16,085 bases of DNA from Bacteroidales bacterium (GCA_003520925.1 DOTV01000184.1:1-16085); one strand, 5' to 3'. Shown: positions 7,141 to 13,987, counted from the stretch's first letter. Numbers and translations are program-made. The notes: generated by a model not told the origin, from the letters alone.

Positions 7141-7177
7141 AGAAAAAAATAAAACCCCCCTTCGGAGGGAAGGGGGG
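7141..7177 (-). terminator. Intrinsic terminator after the His/Tyr/Trp-rich protein gene
   Basis: A perfect 9-bp stem (ccccccttc at 7155-7163 with gaagggggg at 7169-7177, 5-nt loop) starts 25 nt beyond the stop at 7202. On the minus strand it is followed by a T-rich run (complement of 7141-7154). That is the standard rho-independent layout. The stem composition resembles the repeat at 6261-6331. Confidence 0.78.
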
Positions 7178-7201
7178 CATTCTTATATCATGAAATTTTC
7201 T

Positions 7202-8539
7202 TTATTTCCTACGCGTTGAACCGCTTTCAGTCTCTTTTTTAGTTGAAGAACTCTGCTTCGTAACGGTCTCTTTTTTGGCTTTTTCGGTTGTCCGTCGGGC
7301 GGAGGAGCTTTCGCCTTTCGACTGTTGCCTGGTTGTCCTTGCAGGTTCAGCCTTCTGTGAAGCCCTTGAACTTGAAGCAGATCCTGAGTTTCCTGTTTCG
7401 GATGATGATCTCCTGTTTGTGACAGTACTCTGCCCGGCAGCAGAATTTGTATTTGCCCTGTTATTGACAGTCGTGGTTGAACGGTTTACTGCACCGTTGT
7501 TTTCACCTGATGACCTGCGGGCATTGCCGCTGCTGTTCTGACCCTGAGATGAACCGGCCCTTGTGTTGCCAACTGTGGCATCTGTTGAACGTCTGCTATT
7601 TGCATTTCCCGATCCTGCAGACTGCCTGTTGGAGGCAGCATCGGAAACCTGTCTTCTGGTGTTGTTGTTTCCTGTTGAAATGCTGGATGCTCTCTCAGGA
7701 TGTACTTTTGCATAAAGGGCTTCACCTTCCTGTCTCTGTTCCGGACGTGAGTAAGTATTTTTATAACGGCCTTCATTTACATTGATAACGACATTTTTTG
7801 AATAAATCCTCTTATTGCTGTAGTAGAAATCGTTCCAGTGTGCCCAACGCGGACGGTCGTAGCGATGGAAGTGACTGTAGTATTCAGGGAACCAGTGGTA
7901 ATGATATCCGTAATAGTAGTGCCAGTAGTAGGGGCGCCATGGGTGCCAGTATTCAGGGTAATAACCCCAGTACCATGAAGAATGCCATACTGAATAATTT
8001 GGAAGATAAATAAACCTTACAAGCGGCCACGAATCAACAATAATATAGTTGTTTGTAACGACACTTACATTCTTCCTGTTTGGTCTGCCTGTATATCCCG
8101 GGTTCGGGGTCTCGGCATATTTGGGCTCCACAATGTAGTTTTTCCCGTACAAAGCTTCGTCTCCGATAAGCTGTATCTGAACAGATCCGTCACGGAGCTT
8201 CTCAACGGTAAAGACAGCCACGTCCTGGCTTTCATTCTGGTCAAGAATATCCTGCAGAACTATTGTATGAACGTTACCGTCGACATAATCAACCACCTTA
8301 AGATAATCGATATAATTATCGTTATTCAGATCCAGGTTGTTTATCCTGGTGCTTTCATCGTTCAGGCTTTTTTCAAAACCTTCAAGGGTTTCAGATTTCT
8401 GGAATAAATTCATTACAGCGTAGAGATTTAAATTATCCCCGGGCAATCCCAGATATTCGTCCGGATAATCCTGAGCCATAAGTGCGGTCCCGACTGCAAA
8501 CATTGCTGCGAGTATCGAGGTGGTTAAGAATCTTTTCAT
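7202..8539 (-). CDS. Exported protein with His/Tyr/Trp-rich core and disordered Ser/Arg-rich tail, function unknown
   Basis: The 445 residues fall into four parts. There is a signal peptide (1-22, cleavage near MAQ). A globular N-terminal part (about 24-150) includes DLNNDNYID at 70-78, which reads as an EF-hand or dockerin-type calcium loop (Asp70, Asn72, Asp74, Asp78). A strongly aromatic stretch at about 168-245 is dominated by Tyr, Trp and His with Pro. A low-complexity tail from about 280 is rich in Ser, Arg, Asn, Thr, Gln and Lys. I recognise the N-terminal part as a recurring Bacteroidota exported family but know no tested function. The aromatic and histidine density suggests metal binding or surface interaction, which is inference only. 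It stands alone, with a sigma-54 type promoter upstream and a terminator downstream. Antisense readings of the tail are shadows. Confidence 0.8.
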   Translation of the reverse strand: MKRFLTTSILAAMFAVGTALMAQDYPDEYLGLPGDNLNLYAVMNLFQKSETLEGFEKSLNDESTRINNLDLNNDNYIDYLKVVDYVDGNVHTIVLQDILDQNESQDVAVFTVEKLRDGSVQIQLIGDEALYGKNYIVEPKYAETPNPGYTGRPNRKNVSVVTNNYIIVDSWPLVRFIYLPNYSVWHSSWYWGYYPEYWHPWRPYYWHYYYGYHYHWFPEYYSHFHRYDRPRWAHWNDFYYSNKRIYSKNVVINVNEGRYKNTYSRPEQRQEGEALYAKVHPERASSISTGNNNTRRQVSDAASNRQSAGSGNANSRRSTDATVGNTRAGSSQGQNSSGNARRSSGENNGAVNRSTTTVNNRANTNSAAGQSTVTNRRSSSETGNSGSASSSRASQKAEPARTTRQQSKGESSSARRTTEKAKKETVTKQSSSTKKETESGSTRRK

Positions 8540-8875
8540 GATGTTTGTTGTTTAAAGAACTTGTTACGACCTATCAATTGCAAAACTTGTGCCAATCAGT
8601 TTTATAGCGGATAATCCTTTAAAATATTGTGTCGGCAACAGATTCAGGATGAGATAATCTGAATAATTGATATGTTAAATAATTGAGGTAACTGTTTAGT
8701 TCCTCACTTAAAACTATAAGGTAATTGATTGAACCTATTTACGAAACTCTGATATTATTATTCTTTTAAGAACTCTTTGAGGTTCGCAAACTACTACTCT
8801 TAGCACGTTGAAAGTGGATTCAGCTACCGTTGGCTTCAGCCAGCGGAGAACGGCACTCCCAACCCGATAAGGGCT
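8540..8875. other. Gene-free 336-bp region: sigma-54 promoter, inverted repeat and palindromic repeat
   Basis: No plausible gene is seen here. From left to right it holds a 29-nt leader, a sigma-54 promoter (8579-8594), an inverted repeat ATTCAG-N11-CTGAAT (8642-8664), about 150 bp of A/T-rich sequence without clear structure, and the first hairpin of a palindromic repeat (8827-8846). The inverted repeat lies about 75-95 bases upstream of the predicted transcription start, where a sigma-54 enhancer-binding protein could sit. Confidence 0.55.
8579..8594 (-). promoter_or_regulatory. Sigma-54 (RpoN) promoter of the His/Tyr/Trp-rich protein gene
   Basis: The minus strand reads TGGCAC (8594-8589), five bases, then TTGCA (8583-8579). 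The invariant GG and GC dinucleotides are separated by exactly 10 bases, as required for -24/-12 elements, and the match to TGGCAC-N5-TTGCW is complete. The start site would be near 8568, giving a 29-nt leader to the ATG at 8539. Use of this promoter requires RpoN and an enhancer-binding protein encoded elsewhere. Confidence 0.7.
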
Positions 8876-8882
8876 TTAGCCC
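8827..8882. repeat. REP-like double palindrome with CTGAAG and CTAAAG centres
   Basis: Two hairpins lie 24 bp apart. The first (8827-8846) has 8-bp arms apart from one G-T type mismatch and is centred on GGCTTCAGCC. The second (8871-8882) is the perfect palindrome GGGCTTTAGCCC. The second overlaps the 3' end of the DUF6483-like gene and contains its stop codon. This resembles the short palindromes in Bacteroidota that accompany REP-associated transposases. No transposase is in the window. Confidence 0.6.
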
Positions 8883-9298
8883 AACTTGATTTCCTCAATT
8901 CTTTTTCTGATTTCTGCCATTTTTCCAAGTCTTTCCGGATACAAAGTCTTTTGCTCCCTGTCGATGAACTCAAAAAGCAAAAGTGATTTCTTGAAGTATT
9001 CCAGAGAACCAGGTTTGTTCCCCTTTGCATTCTCAAGCTCTGCCTCGGCATTGAAGAGCTCTGCAAGGATCTCCAGGTGACCGTTTGTAAAATTATGTTC
9101 TTTCATCAGTTTGCTGGTCAGGTTAGCTTCAGGTATTGACCTGAAGAAAGCTGCATCTTCCTTAAGCATATCATAATAGATCCTTCCCAACTCTTCGGAA
9201 GCATTAATGTAATCCCCTTTTTTTATCAGTCCGAGAATTGCAGCCAGCAGGTCACCAAGCATCTCAATCATCCTGAGAATATAATCTTTCTGATACAT
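8876..9298 (-). CDS. DUF6483-like cytoplasmic helical protein, function unknown
   Basis: The protein has 140 residues, no signal peptide and no membrane segment. It starts with MYQKDYILRMIEMLG, an opening I associate with the DUF6483 family, followed by a GLIKKGDYINASEELG helix. It is predicted to be almost entirely alpha-helical in a TPR-like arrangement, with a charged C-terminal helix (about 115-138). No catalytic motif is visible and no partner is implied by the neighbours: it is divergent from the TspO-like gene and isolated from the gene downstream. The final residues and TAA stop come from the palindromic repeat at 8871-8882, so a longer ancestral C-terminus is possible. A TAnnTTTG element lies 23-30 bases before the start. 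Family membership is recalled from sequence likeness, not searched. Confidence 0.72.
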   Translation of the reverse strand: MYQKDYILRMIEMLGDLLAAILGLIKKGDYINASEELGRIYYDMLKEDAAFFRSIPEANLTSKLMKEHNFTNGHLEILAELFNAEAELENAKGNKPGSLEYFKKSLLLFEFIDREQKTLYPERLGKMAEIRKRIEEIKLG

Positions 9299-9320
9299 GG
9301 ACCGTGGTTTTAAATCACTT

Positions 9321-9328
9321 CAAATGTA
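9321..9328 (-). promoter_or_regulatory. -7 box of the DUF6483-like gene
   Basis: The minus strand reads TACATTTG, an exact TAnnTTTG, 22 bases before the ATG at 9298. No TTTG stands at the normal -33 distance, so only half of the promoter consensus is seen. Confidence 0.4.
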
Positions 9329-9366
9329 GAAAGTATTGTAAAGTTAACAGTGCCGTTTTAATTTCT

Positions 9367-9374
9367 TATTTTTG
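9367..9374 (+). promoter_or_regulatory. -7 box of the TspO-related gene
   Basis: TATTTTTG matches TAnnTTTG and ends 28 bases before the ATG at 9403. No convincing -33 TTTG is present upstream, so this is a partial match. Confidence 0.4.
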
Positions 9375-9402
9375 ATAATATAATCTCAAATTAAAATTTG
9401 CC

Positions 9403-10113
9403 ATGGTTAAATATATAAATATTGTTCTGTTTGCCGGAATGATGGTAATGAACTATCTGGCCAATGCACTTCCATTGAATAATAAAACTACCGGAGAGCT
9501 CTCTGACTCTTTTCCCAATCTTTTTGTTCCTGCCGGAATTACTTTCTCAATATGGGGTGTTATTTATCTGCTTCTAATAGTATATTGTGTTTTACAATTC
9601 ACGGGATCAGGCAAGGAAGCTATTTCGGATATAGGCTGGCTGTTCAGCATCTCATGCATACTTAATGCAATTTGGATTTTATTCTGGCATTATGGCAAAC
9701 TGCCTTTATCTCTGGTTATTATGGTTGGATTGCTCGTTACCCTTATCCTGATAAATATATCAATCCGTGAACTGCAATCTGGGATCATAAAAGCAACCTT
9801 CGGAGTCTACCTGGGCTGGATCTGCATTGCTACCATAGCAAATGCCACAGCACTATTTGTAAGCATAAAATGGACCGGATTCAATATTCCGCAGGAAACC
9901 TGGACAATTATAATGATCTTCATAGGTGCTTTGCTCATAGGACTGACCGTTTACAGACTGAAAAATCCTTTTATCGGATTGGCTGTGGTATGGGCATTTA
10001 TTGGTATTGCTATCAAGAGGCAGGATGACTACAGGTCAATATTTGTTTCAGCAATAATTGCCCTTTCACTTGTGTCTATGATCAGCCTGTGGGGCTTTTT
10101 GAGGAAGGTATAA
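9403..10113 (+). CDS. TspO/MBR-related tryptophan-rich membrane protein
   Basis: The 236-residue protein has about seven hydrophobic segments. Its middle part carries the TspO/MBR pattern in order: FVPAGITFSIWGVIY (41-55) for the W-PP-x-W-x-x-LY block, LNAIWILFWH (87-96) for the LN-x-x-W block, and GVYLGWICIATIAN (134-147) for the PY-x-x-W-x-x-FA-x-x-LN block. Classical TspO has five helices and about 160 residues. This longer version, with an added N-terminal segment and two extra C-terminal helices, matches proteins usually labelled tryptophan-rich sensory protein in Bacteroidota. TspO proteins bind porphyrins and, in Rhodobacter, tune photosynthesis and carotenoid genes. Ligand and role here are unknown. 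The gene has its own short upstream region, and its stop abuts the stop of the opposing DUF255 gene. Confidence 0.68.
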   Translation: MVKYINIVLFAGMMVMNYLANALPLNNKTTGELSDSFPNLFVPAGITFSIWGVIYLLLIVYCVLQFTGSGKEAISDIGWLFSISCILNAIWILFWHYGKLPLSLVIMVGLLVTLILINISIRELQSGIIKATFGVYLGWICIATIANATALFVSIKWTGFNIPQETWTIIMIFIGALLIGLTVYRLKNPFIGLAVVWAFIGIAIKRQDDYRSIFVSAIIALSLVSMISLWGFLRKV

Positions 10114-11898
10114 CTATTCAATAACAGGCGGGGAATATTTTTTGCATTCTCCCCTGAAACAGTCACTCTCAGGTTCTCCCCGCTTCTGCAAGGAATTTGC
10201 CGGCAGCATATTCCATGGTATTAATTCCTTTGTGGTAAAAACATGAAACAGGCCGTTTGAGATCATTGCTGCAACGTTAAAGAAATCAGCCTGGAGAGGT
10301 AGCCTGTATTCCATTGTGGTTGTCTCCCCTCCCGACAATAACATGGCTCTGGTCCTTCCCATCAATGTCATACTCATTCCGGAAGGAACCGGATGATCAA
10401 ACCAGGATGCACTAACGGAAGGAAAATCATCAGCTTTCGATTCAATCCAGTCACCCCCTTTTTTGAATGTGTTAACATATCTTGCCATTATTGACATCAT
10501 TCCCTGCCATGAACGGTCATGCTCATAAAGCATACTAACTGCAGTAAGCAGGGCTGCAGCATCAGAGAGGAAACTTTGTTCCTGCAGCGAACTATTGAAA
10601 AATGTATGTCCGAGTGTTTTTCCATTCCAGAATTTCTGAATGATATTATGAACCAGAGAATCAGCCTTTGTCATCAGCTCACTATTGTCAAGATAACGGG
10701 CGGCCTGAATTAAAGAAATGGCTGTAAGAGCATTAATTCCTGAGATTATCTTCCCGTCCCTAGAGGGTTGTTTTCTGCTATTACGGATTGATAAAAGTTT
10801 GTCCTCTATATCCTTAATAGCATTATCATTCCTTCTGATCAGATGGTTCCTTCCTTCAAAATTCCCATCCCTACTGATTATATATGTTTCAGATAATCGT
10901 TTGAATTCTTCAGTAGTAAGGATCTCAACCAGTTCATTATAGCTCCACAGGTAAGTTGCCCCTTCATGATGTCCTGTGTCTGCGTCATGAGCCGAAATAT
11001 AGAATTCCCCTTCCTTAAAAGAATCTTCAAGGCAGATTATAATCTTCTCTGCCATTGATTTGTAAACAAGATCGCCTGTAAGTTTGAACCCAAGGGCATA
11101 TACCCAAAGTGCCATTGCCTGGTCATAAAGCATTTTTTCAAAATGGGGAATGGTCCATTCCGGGTCAACACAATACCTGAAAATACCGCCCTGAAGATGG
11201 TCATGAAGTCCTCTGAGCCTCATGGCATCAAGAGTTTTGATGCAGATATTCCTTACTGTGTCATTCTCTTCTGAAGCCTGAAAATATAATAAGTAAAGTA
11301 ATGTAGTGTGTGAGGGAAACTTCTGATTGTAGCCGAATCCTCCATTATCACGATCAAAATATCCTAATATTGATTCAACCAGGTTTTCCAGTCCTGAAAA
11401 TGGAGGATCATTTTTCCCAGGATTGAAATGTGGAATTGTATCTTTTTTTTGCTCAATGAATTCAAATACCTTCCGGGCAACCGAAAGGAAAGTATAATCT
11501 GGATTCCGATGTTTTACGGGCGCATAGGTTAGGGCATACACGGGTCTGAGATCCTCCGTCATAAATACATTAAGAGGCCATCCGCCACTTCCATTCTGGC
11601 TGTTGATAAAATCCATGAGAAACTGATCAATATCAGGTCTTTGCTCCCTGTCAATCTTAATGCAAACATAATGGGAATTAAGGAAATCGGCAGTATCCCT
11701 GTCCGAAAACGACTCCGAAGCCATCACATGGCACCAATGGCAGGTCGAATAGCCGACTGAAACAAATAAAGACTTTTTTTCCAGCTCAGCATATCTTATG
11801 ACATCCGGACTCCATTCCTGCCACCAGACTGGATTTTCGCTATGCTGAAGGAGATAAGGCGATGACGAATTATTTAGATTATTCCTGTTATACTGCAT
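10114..11898 (-). CDS. Thioredoxin-domain protein of the DUF255/YyaL family
   Basis: The 594-residue protein opens with the family signature SSPYLLQHSENPVWW (12-26) and GYSTCHWCHVM (49-59), a thioredoxin-like site with Cys53 and Cys56. An IKIDREQRPDID segment and a GSGGWPL motif near 100-110 complete the N-terminal thioredoxin-fold domain. The remainder resembles an alpha/alpha-barrel of the six-hairpin glycosidase type, as in YyaL and the animal SPATA20 proteins. Family members are usually near 670-700 residues, so this one is short, mainly in the C-terminal half, but without an internal stop. Biochemical function of the family is not established. It has no signal peptide. It lies 93 nt behind the CarH-like regulator on the same strand with its own possible -7 box, and could be partly co-transcribed with it. 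Confidence 0.88.
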   Translation of the reverse strand: MQYNRNNLNNSSSPYLLQHSENPVWWQEWSPDVIRYAELEKKSLFVSVGYSTCHWCHVMASESFSDRDTADFLNSHYVCIKIDREQRPDIDQFLMDFINSQNGSGGWPLNVFMTEDLRPVYALTYAPVKHRNPDYTFLSVARKVFEFIEQKKDTIPHFNPGKNDPPFSGLENLVESILGYFDRDNGGFGYNQKFPSHTTLLYLLYFQASEENDTVRNICIKTLDAMRLRGLHDHLQGGIFRYCVDPEWTIPHFEKMLYDQAMALWVYALGFKLTGDLVYKSMAEKIIICLEDSFKEGEFYISAHDADTGHHEGATYLWSYNELVEILTTEEFKRLSETYIISRDGNFEGRNHLIRRNDNAIKDIEDKLLSIRNSRKQPSRDGKIISGINALTAISLIQAARYLDNSELMTKADSLVHNIIQKFWNGKTLGHTFFNSSLQEQSFLSDAAALLTAVSMLYEHDRSWQGMMSIMARYVNTFKKGGDWIESKADDFPSVSASWFDHPVPSGMSMTLMGRTRAMLLSGGETTTMEYRLPLQADFFNVAAMISNGLFHVFTTKELIPWNMLPANSLQKRGEPESDCFRGECKKYSPPVIE

Positions 11899-11929
11899 GA
11901 AGGATGGTGCTTAAGTGGTTAATATTAAA

Positions 11930-11937
11930 CAAAAATA
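11930..11937 (-). promoter_or_regulatory. -7 box of the DUF255 gene with adjacent TTAATATTAA palindrome
   Basis: The minus strand reads TATTTTTG (TAnnTTTG), and just downstream of it, around the expected start site, lies the 10-bp palindrome TTAATATTAA (11919-11928). The same 10 bases occur within the longer palindrome before the CarH-like gene. The -33 element is not convincing, and A/T-rich palindromes arise easily by chance. Confidence 0.35.
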
Positions 11938-11991
11938 AAAGCAAATGGATTTCAATAACGACAGAAAACTGAATGAAACAAAAAGGGTGGC

Positions 11992-12867
11992 TTATTTGAG
12001 AAGCTTTTCCAGATCTCTTTTAGTCCGCAATGGAAAGACGCCACTTTTTTTACTCTTGGCAGCAGCTTCAGCAAGAGAACCCGCAAGCAGCAATTTTTTC
12101 CCCCTGAATAAAGAACCTGCTTTCATGACAAAATCATCAGGATCCCCAATGGATATTGCCGTTAGTGCACCGGTAATCAACAAATCAGGATCCCATACTT
12201 CACAAGTTTCAACAACAGCATTCAGCGGCGTCGATTGCCCGAGATAAAGTACCTTATTCCCAAGGCTGCGAAGGATATAGGCAAAGTAAAGCAGCCCAAG
12301 TTCGTGAAACTCATTTTCGGGTAGGAACAGCAGGATCTTTTTGCCATCAGATTTTTTGGGGGGACGGAGATTTTCAAATCCGGCAATAAGCTTACGGCGG
12401 AAAATATTTGTGATGAAATGTTCTGTACCTATATTGACCGTACCAGTGTGCCACATCACCCCTACCTTAATAAGAAAAGGAAAGACAACAGTTGAAAAAG
12501 TAGCCTCAAACCCACGATAAATTACTGACCGGAGAAGTATTTCATCTATAGCATCTTCATCAAGTCTGGTCATGGCAATGATTAGGGAATCGGCAAGAAT
12601 ATCAGGTCCGCTATTGCCTTTAACCGTTTCAGCAGTTCTTTCTTCGAGGATATCGGCAGGCATGGAAGCTATTTCAGAAATTCTGAGACCGCTCCTGTTA
12701 AGTATGGAAATATTTATGAGCCTTCTCAGATCATCATCTGTGTACCATCTCCTGTTTGTTTCAGTCCGGTGAGCAGTTGTTACCCGGTATCTCTGCTCCC
12801 ACATTCTTATTGTATCTGTTTTGATACCGGTCAGTTTTTCCAGATCATTTAAAGTATATATCCCCAT
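11992..12867 (-). CDS. MerR-family regulator with B12-binding domain, CarH/LitR-like light-sensing repressor candidate
   Basis: The 291-residue protein starts with a MerR winged helix (about 3-70: YTLNDLEKLTG, IRMWEQRY, a TNRRWYTDDDL wing). A four-helix cap follows (about 88-165), then a cobalamin-binding domain (175-290). The light-sensor signature is complete: Trp139 followed at +10/+11 by Glu149-His150, matching the W-x9-EH of CarH, and ENEFHELG (184-191), whose His188 is the lower axial cobalt ligand position. In CarH proteins adenosylcobalamin in the dark forms a tetramer that represses carotenoid genes, and light breaks it. The crt operon on the same strand, about 8.4 kb downstream, is the likely target. 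The domain and residues are seen; light response and target are inferred. A terminator separates it from the FAS1 gene, and a 14-bp palindrome lies before its start. Confidence 0.88.
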   Translation of the reverse strand: MGIYTLNDLEKLTGIKTDTIRMWEQRYRVTTAHRTETNRRWYTDDDLRRLINISILNRSGLRISEIASMPADILEERTAETVKGNSGPDILADSLIIAMTRLDEDAIDEILLRSVIYRGFEATFSTVVFPFLIKVGVMWHTGTVNIGTEHFITNIFRRKLIAGFENLRPPKKSDGKKILLFLPENEFHELGLLYFAYILRSLGNKVLYLGQSTPLNAVVETCEVWDPDLLITGALTAISIGDPDDFVMKAGSLFRGKKLLLAGSLAEAAAKSKKSGVFPLRTKRDLEKLLK

Positions 12868-12875
12868 TAAGGTTT

Positions 12876-12889
12876 ATTTAATATTAAAT
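12876..12889. promoter_or_regulatory. 14-bp A/T palindrome upstream of the CarH-like gene, possible autoregulatory site
   Basis: ATTTAATATTAAAT is perfectly self-complementary and starts 8 bases before the ATG at 12867. Its position would suit autorepression. It is made only of A and T in an A/T-rich region, so chance occurrence is quite possible. Confidence 0.3.
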
Positions 12890-12925
12890 TTAAGTATTCC
12901 GGAGTAAATTTATTGGGTTACGGGC

Positions 12926-12958
12926 AAAAAAAAACTGCAGCATTTGTGCTGCAGTTTT
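12926..12958 (-). terminator. Strong intrinsic terminator after the FAS1 lipoprotein gene
   Basis: A perfect 12-bp stem (12931-12942 with 12947-12958, core CTGCAGCA) with a 4-nt loop is followed on the minus strand by an uninterrupted T run (complement of nine A at 12926-12934). It begins 20 nt beyond the FAS1 stop and insulates the CarH-like gene from read-through. Confidence 0.9.
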
Positions 12959-12977
12959 AGTTGAAAAAAATTTATAC

Positions 12978-13898
12978 TTATTTTGATGGCAGAAGGACTT
13001 CATCAATTACATGTATGACACCGTTTGTTGCCTGAACGTCGGTTGCAAGTATGTCAGAAGAATTGTTGATTTTAGGTGAGGGGCTCAGTGTTACATTAAA
13101 GCTTCCGTTAAGGGTTGCAACTGAACCTGCTGTAAGCTGATTCGATCTTACATTGCCGCTTACAACATGATATTTAAGTATTGGCACAAGCTGTTCGGCT
13201 GTTAGATCATTCAGACCTGAAATTCCGAGCTTTGTAAACAAGGCCTGAAATGCGGCATTTGTCGGAGCAAATATTGTAAAAGGACCGTTTCCGCTAAGCG
13301 TTCCTGCAAGACCAGCCTTTACTACTGCCTGAACAAGAATGCTGAATGAATCATTTGAAACAGCCTGATCAACAACAGTCGGAGGAAGCAATACCTTGTC
13401 GATCGCGTGAATAACACCGTTTTTGACATCGACATCGGCTGCCACAACAGTAGTTTCTTTATTTATCTTCACACCATCGTTAAGGCTGATCATCAAACTG
13501 GCAAAACTACCCTGGGCGGGGCTTAAAGTGTTGTAATAACCCTCAGAAAGCATTGTTGATTTCTTTTCTTCACCAAGAACATGATAAAGAAGTATAGGAG
13601 TCAGCGTTTCAGCAGAAAGATCTGCAATACCGGTCACACCCAGCTTGGTGAATAAGTTACTGAAAGCCTCGTTAGTTGGGGCCAATACTGTAAAGTTTCC
13701 TTCACCGTTCAGCACATTTACAAGATTTGCCTTGGCAAGTGCCTGAACAAGTGTCGAAAAGTTTGCATCTGAGGATGCGTACTGAGCAATCGTCATGTCC
13801 TTTACAGGGGTCATTTCGTCGCTTTCCTTGCTGCAAGAAGCAAATATAGATGATCCCATCAATATTGCTGTTCCGAGAATAAGAATTGACTTTTTCAT
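12978..13898 (-). CDS. Lipoprotein with two FAS1 (fasciclin) domains
   Basis: The 306-residue protein has a signal peptide ending in a lipobox-like FASC (Cys22), so it is probably a lipoprotein. Two FAS1 domains follow, about 36-172 and 175-305. Each carries the family motifs: FTVLAPTNEAF (69-79) with YHVL (105-108) and NGVIHAIDKVLLP in the first; FTIFAPTNAAF (207-217) with KYHVV and NGVIHVIDEVLLP in the second. FAS1 domains mediate adhesion, and some microbial and algal members bind carotenoids. The gene stands between the PH-domain gene and the CarH-like gene as its own transcription unit with a strong terminator. An inverted repeat (13958-13987) lies upstream. Domain assignment is secure; a link to carotenoids here is only suggested by the neighbourhood. 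Confidence 0.93.
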   Translation of the reverse strand: MKKSILILGTAILMGSSIFASCSKESDEMTPVKDMTIAQYASSDANFSTLVQALAKANLVNVLNGEGNFTVLAPTNEAFSNLFTKLGVTGIADLSAETLTPILLYHVLGEEKKSTMLSEGYYNTLSPAQGSFASLMISLNDGVKINKETTVVAADVDVKNGVIHAIDKVLLPPTVVDQAVSNDSFSILVQAVVKAGLAGTLSGNGPFTIFAPTNAAFQALFTKLGISGLNDLTAEQLVPILKYHVVSGNVRSNQLTAGSVATLNGSFNVTLSPSPKINNSSDILATDVQATNGVIHVIDEVLLPSK

Positions 13899-13957
13899 TT
13901 TATTGTAGTTTTAATTGTTTACAGAATTTGAAACATAAACATGAAATAGAAAACAAT

Positions 13958-13987
13958 TGTTCGGAAATTAAATCTAAATACCGAACA
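13958..13987. promoter_or_regulatory. Inverted repeat TGTTCGG-N16-CCGAACA upstream of the FAS1 gene
   Basis: Two exact 7-bp arms (13958-13964 and 13981-13987) flank a 16-bp A/T-only spacer, 60-89 bases before the FAS1 ATG. G/C-containing arms in an otherwise A/T-rich region make it stand out. It could be a regulator site for the FAS1 promoter. I see no second copy in the window. Confidence 0.4.

Noticed and set aside
7477..7785. Open frames on both strands across the low-complexity tail of the His/Tyr/Trp-rich protein
   Set aside because: They arise from the biased composition of the Ser/Arg-rich tail; none has a credible start context or motif.
8836..9066. 76-codon minus-strand frame overlapping the DUF6483-like gene and the palindromic repeat
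   Set aside because: It is out of frame with the longer helical protein and runs through the repeat; composition is not protein-like.
11945..12247. Plus-strand 100-codon frame opposite the end of the CarH-like gene
   Set aside because: It is antisense to the conserved cobalamin-binding domain; no motif or promoter supports it.
11919..12889. TTAATATTAA shared before the DUF255 gene and the CarH-like gene as a common operator
   Set aside because: Ten A/T-only bases recur easily in A/T-rich spacers; it is noted with the sites but not claimed as a regulon.
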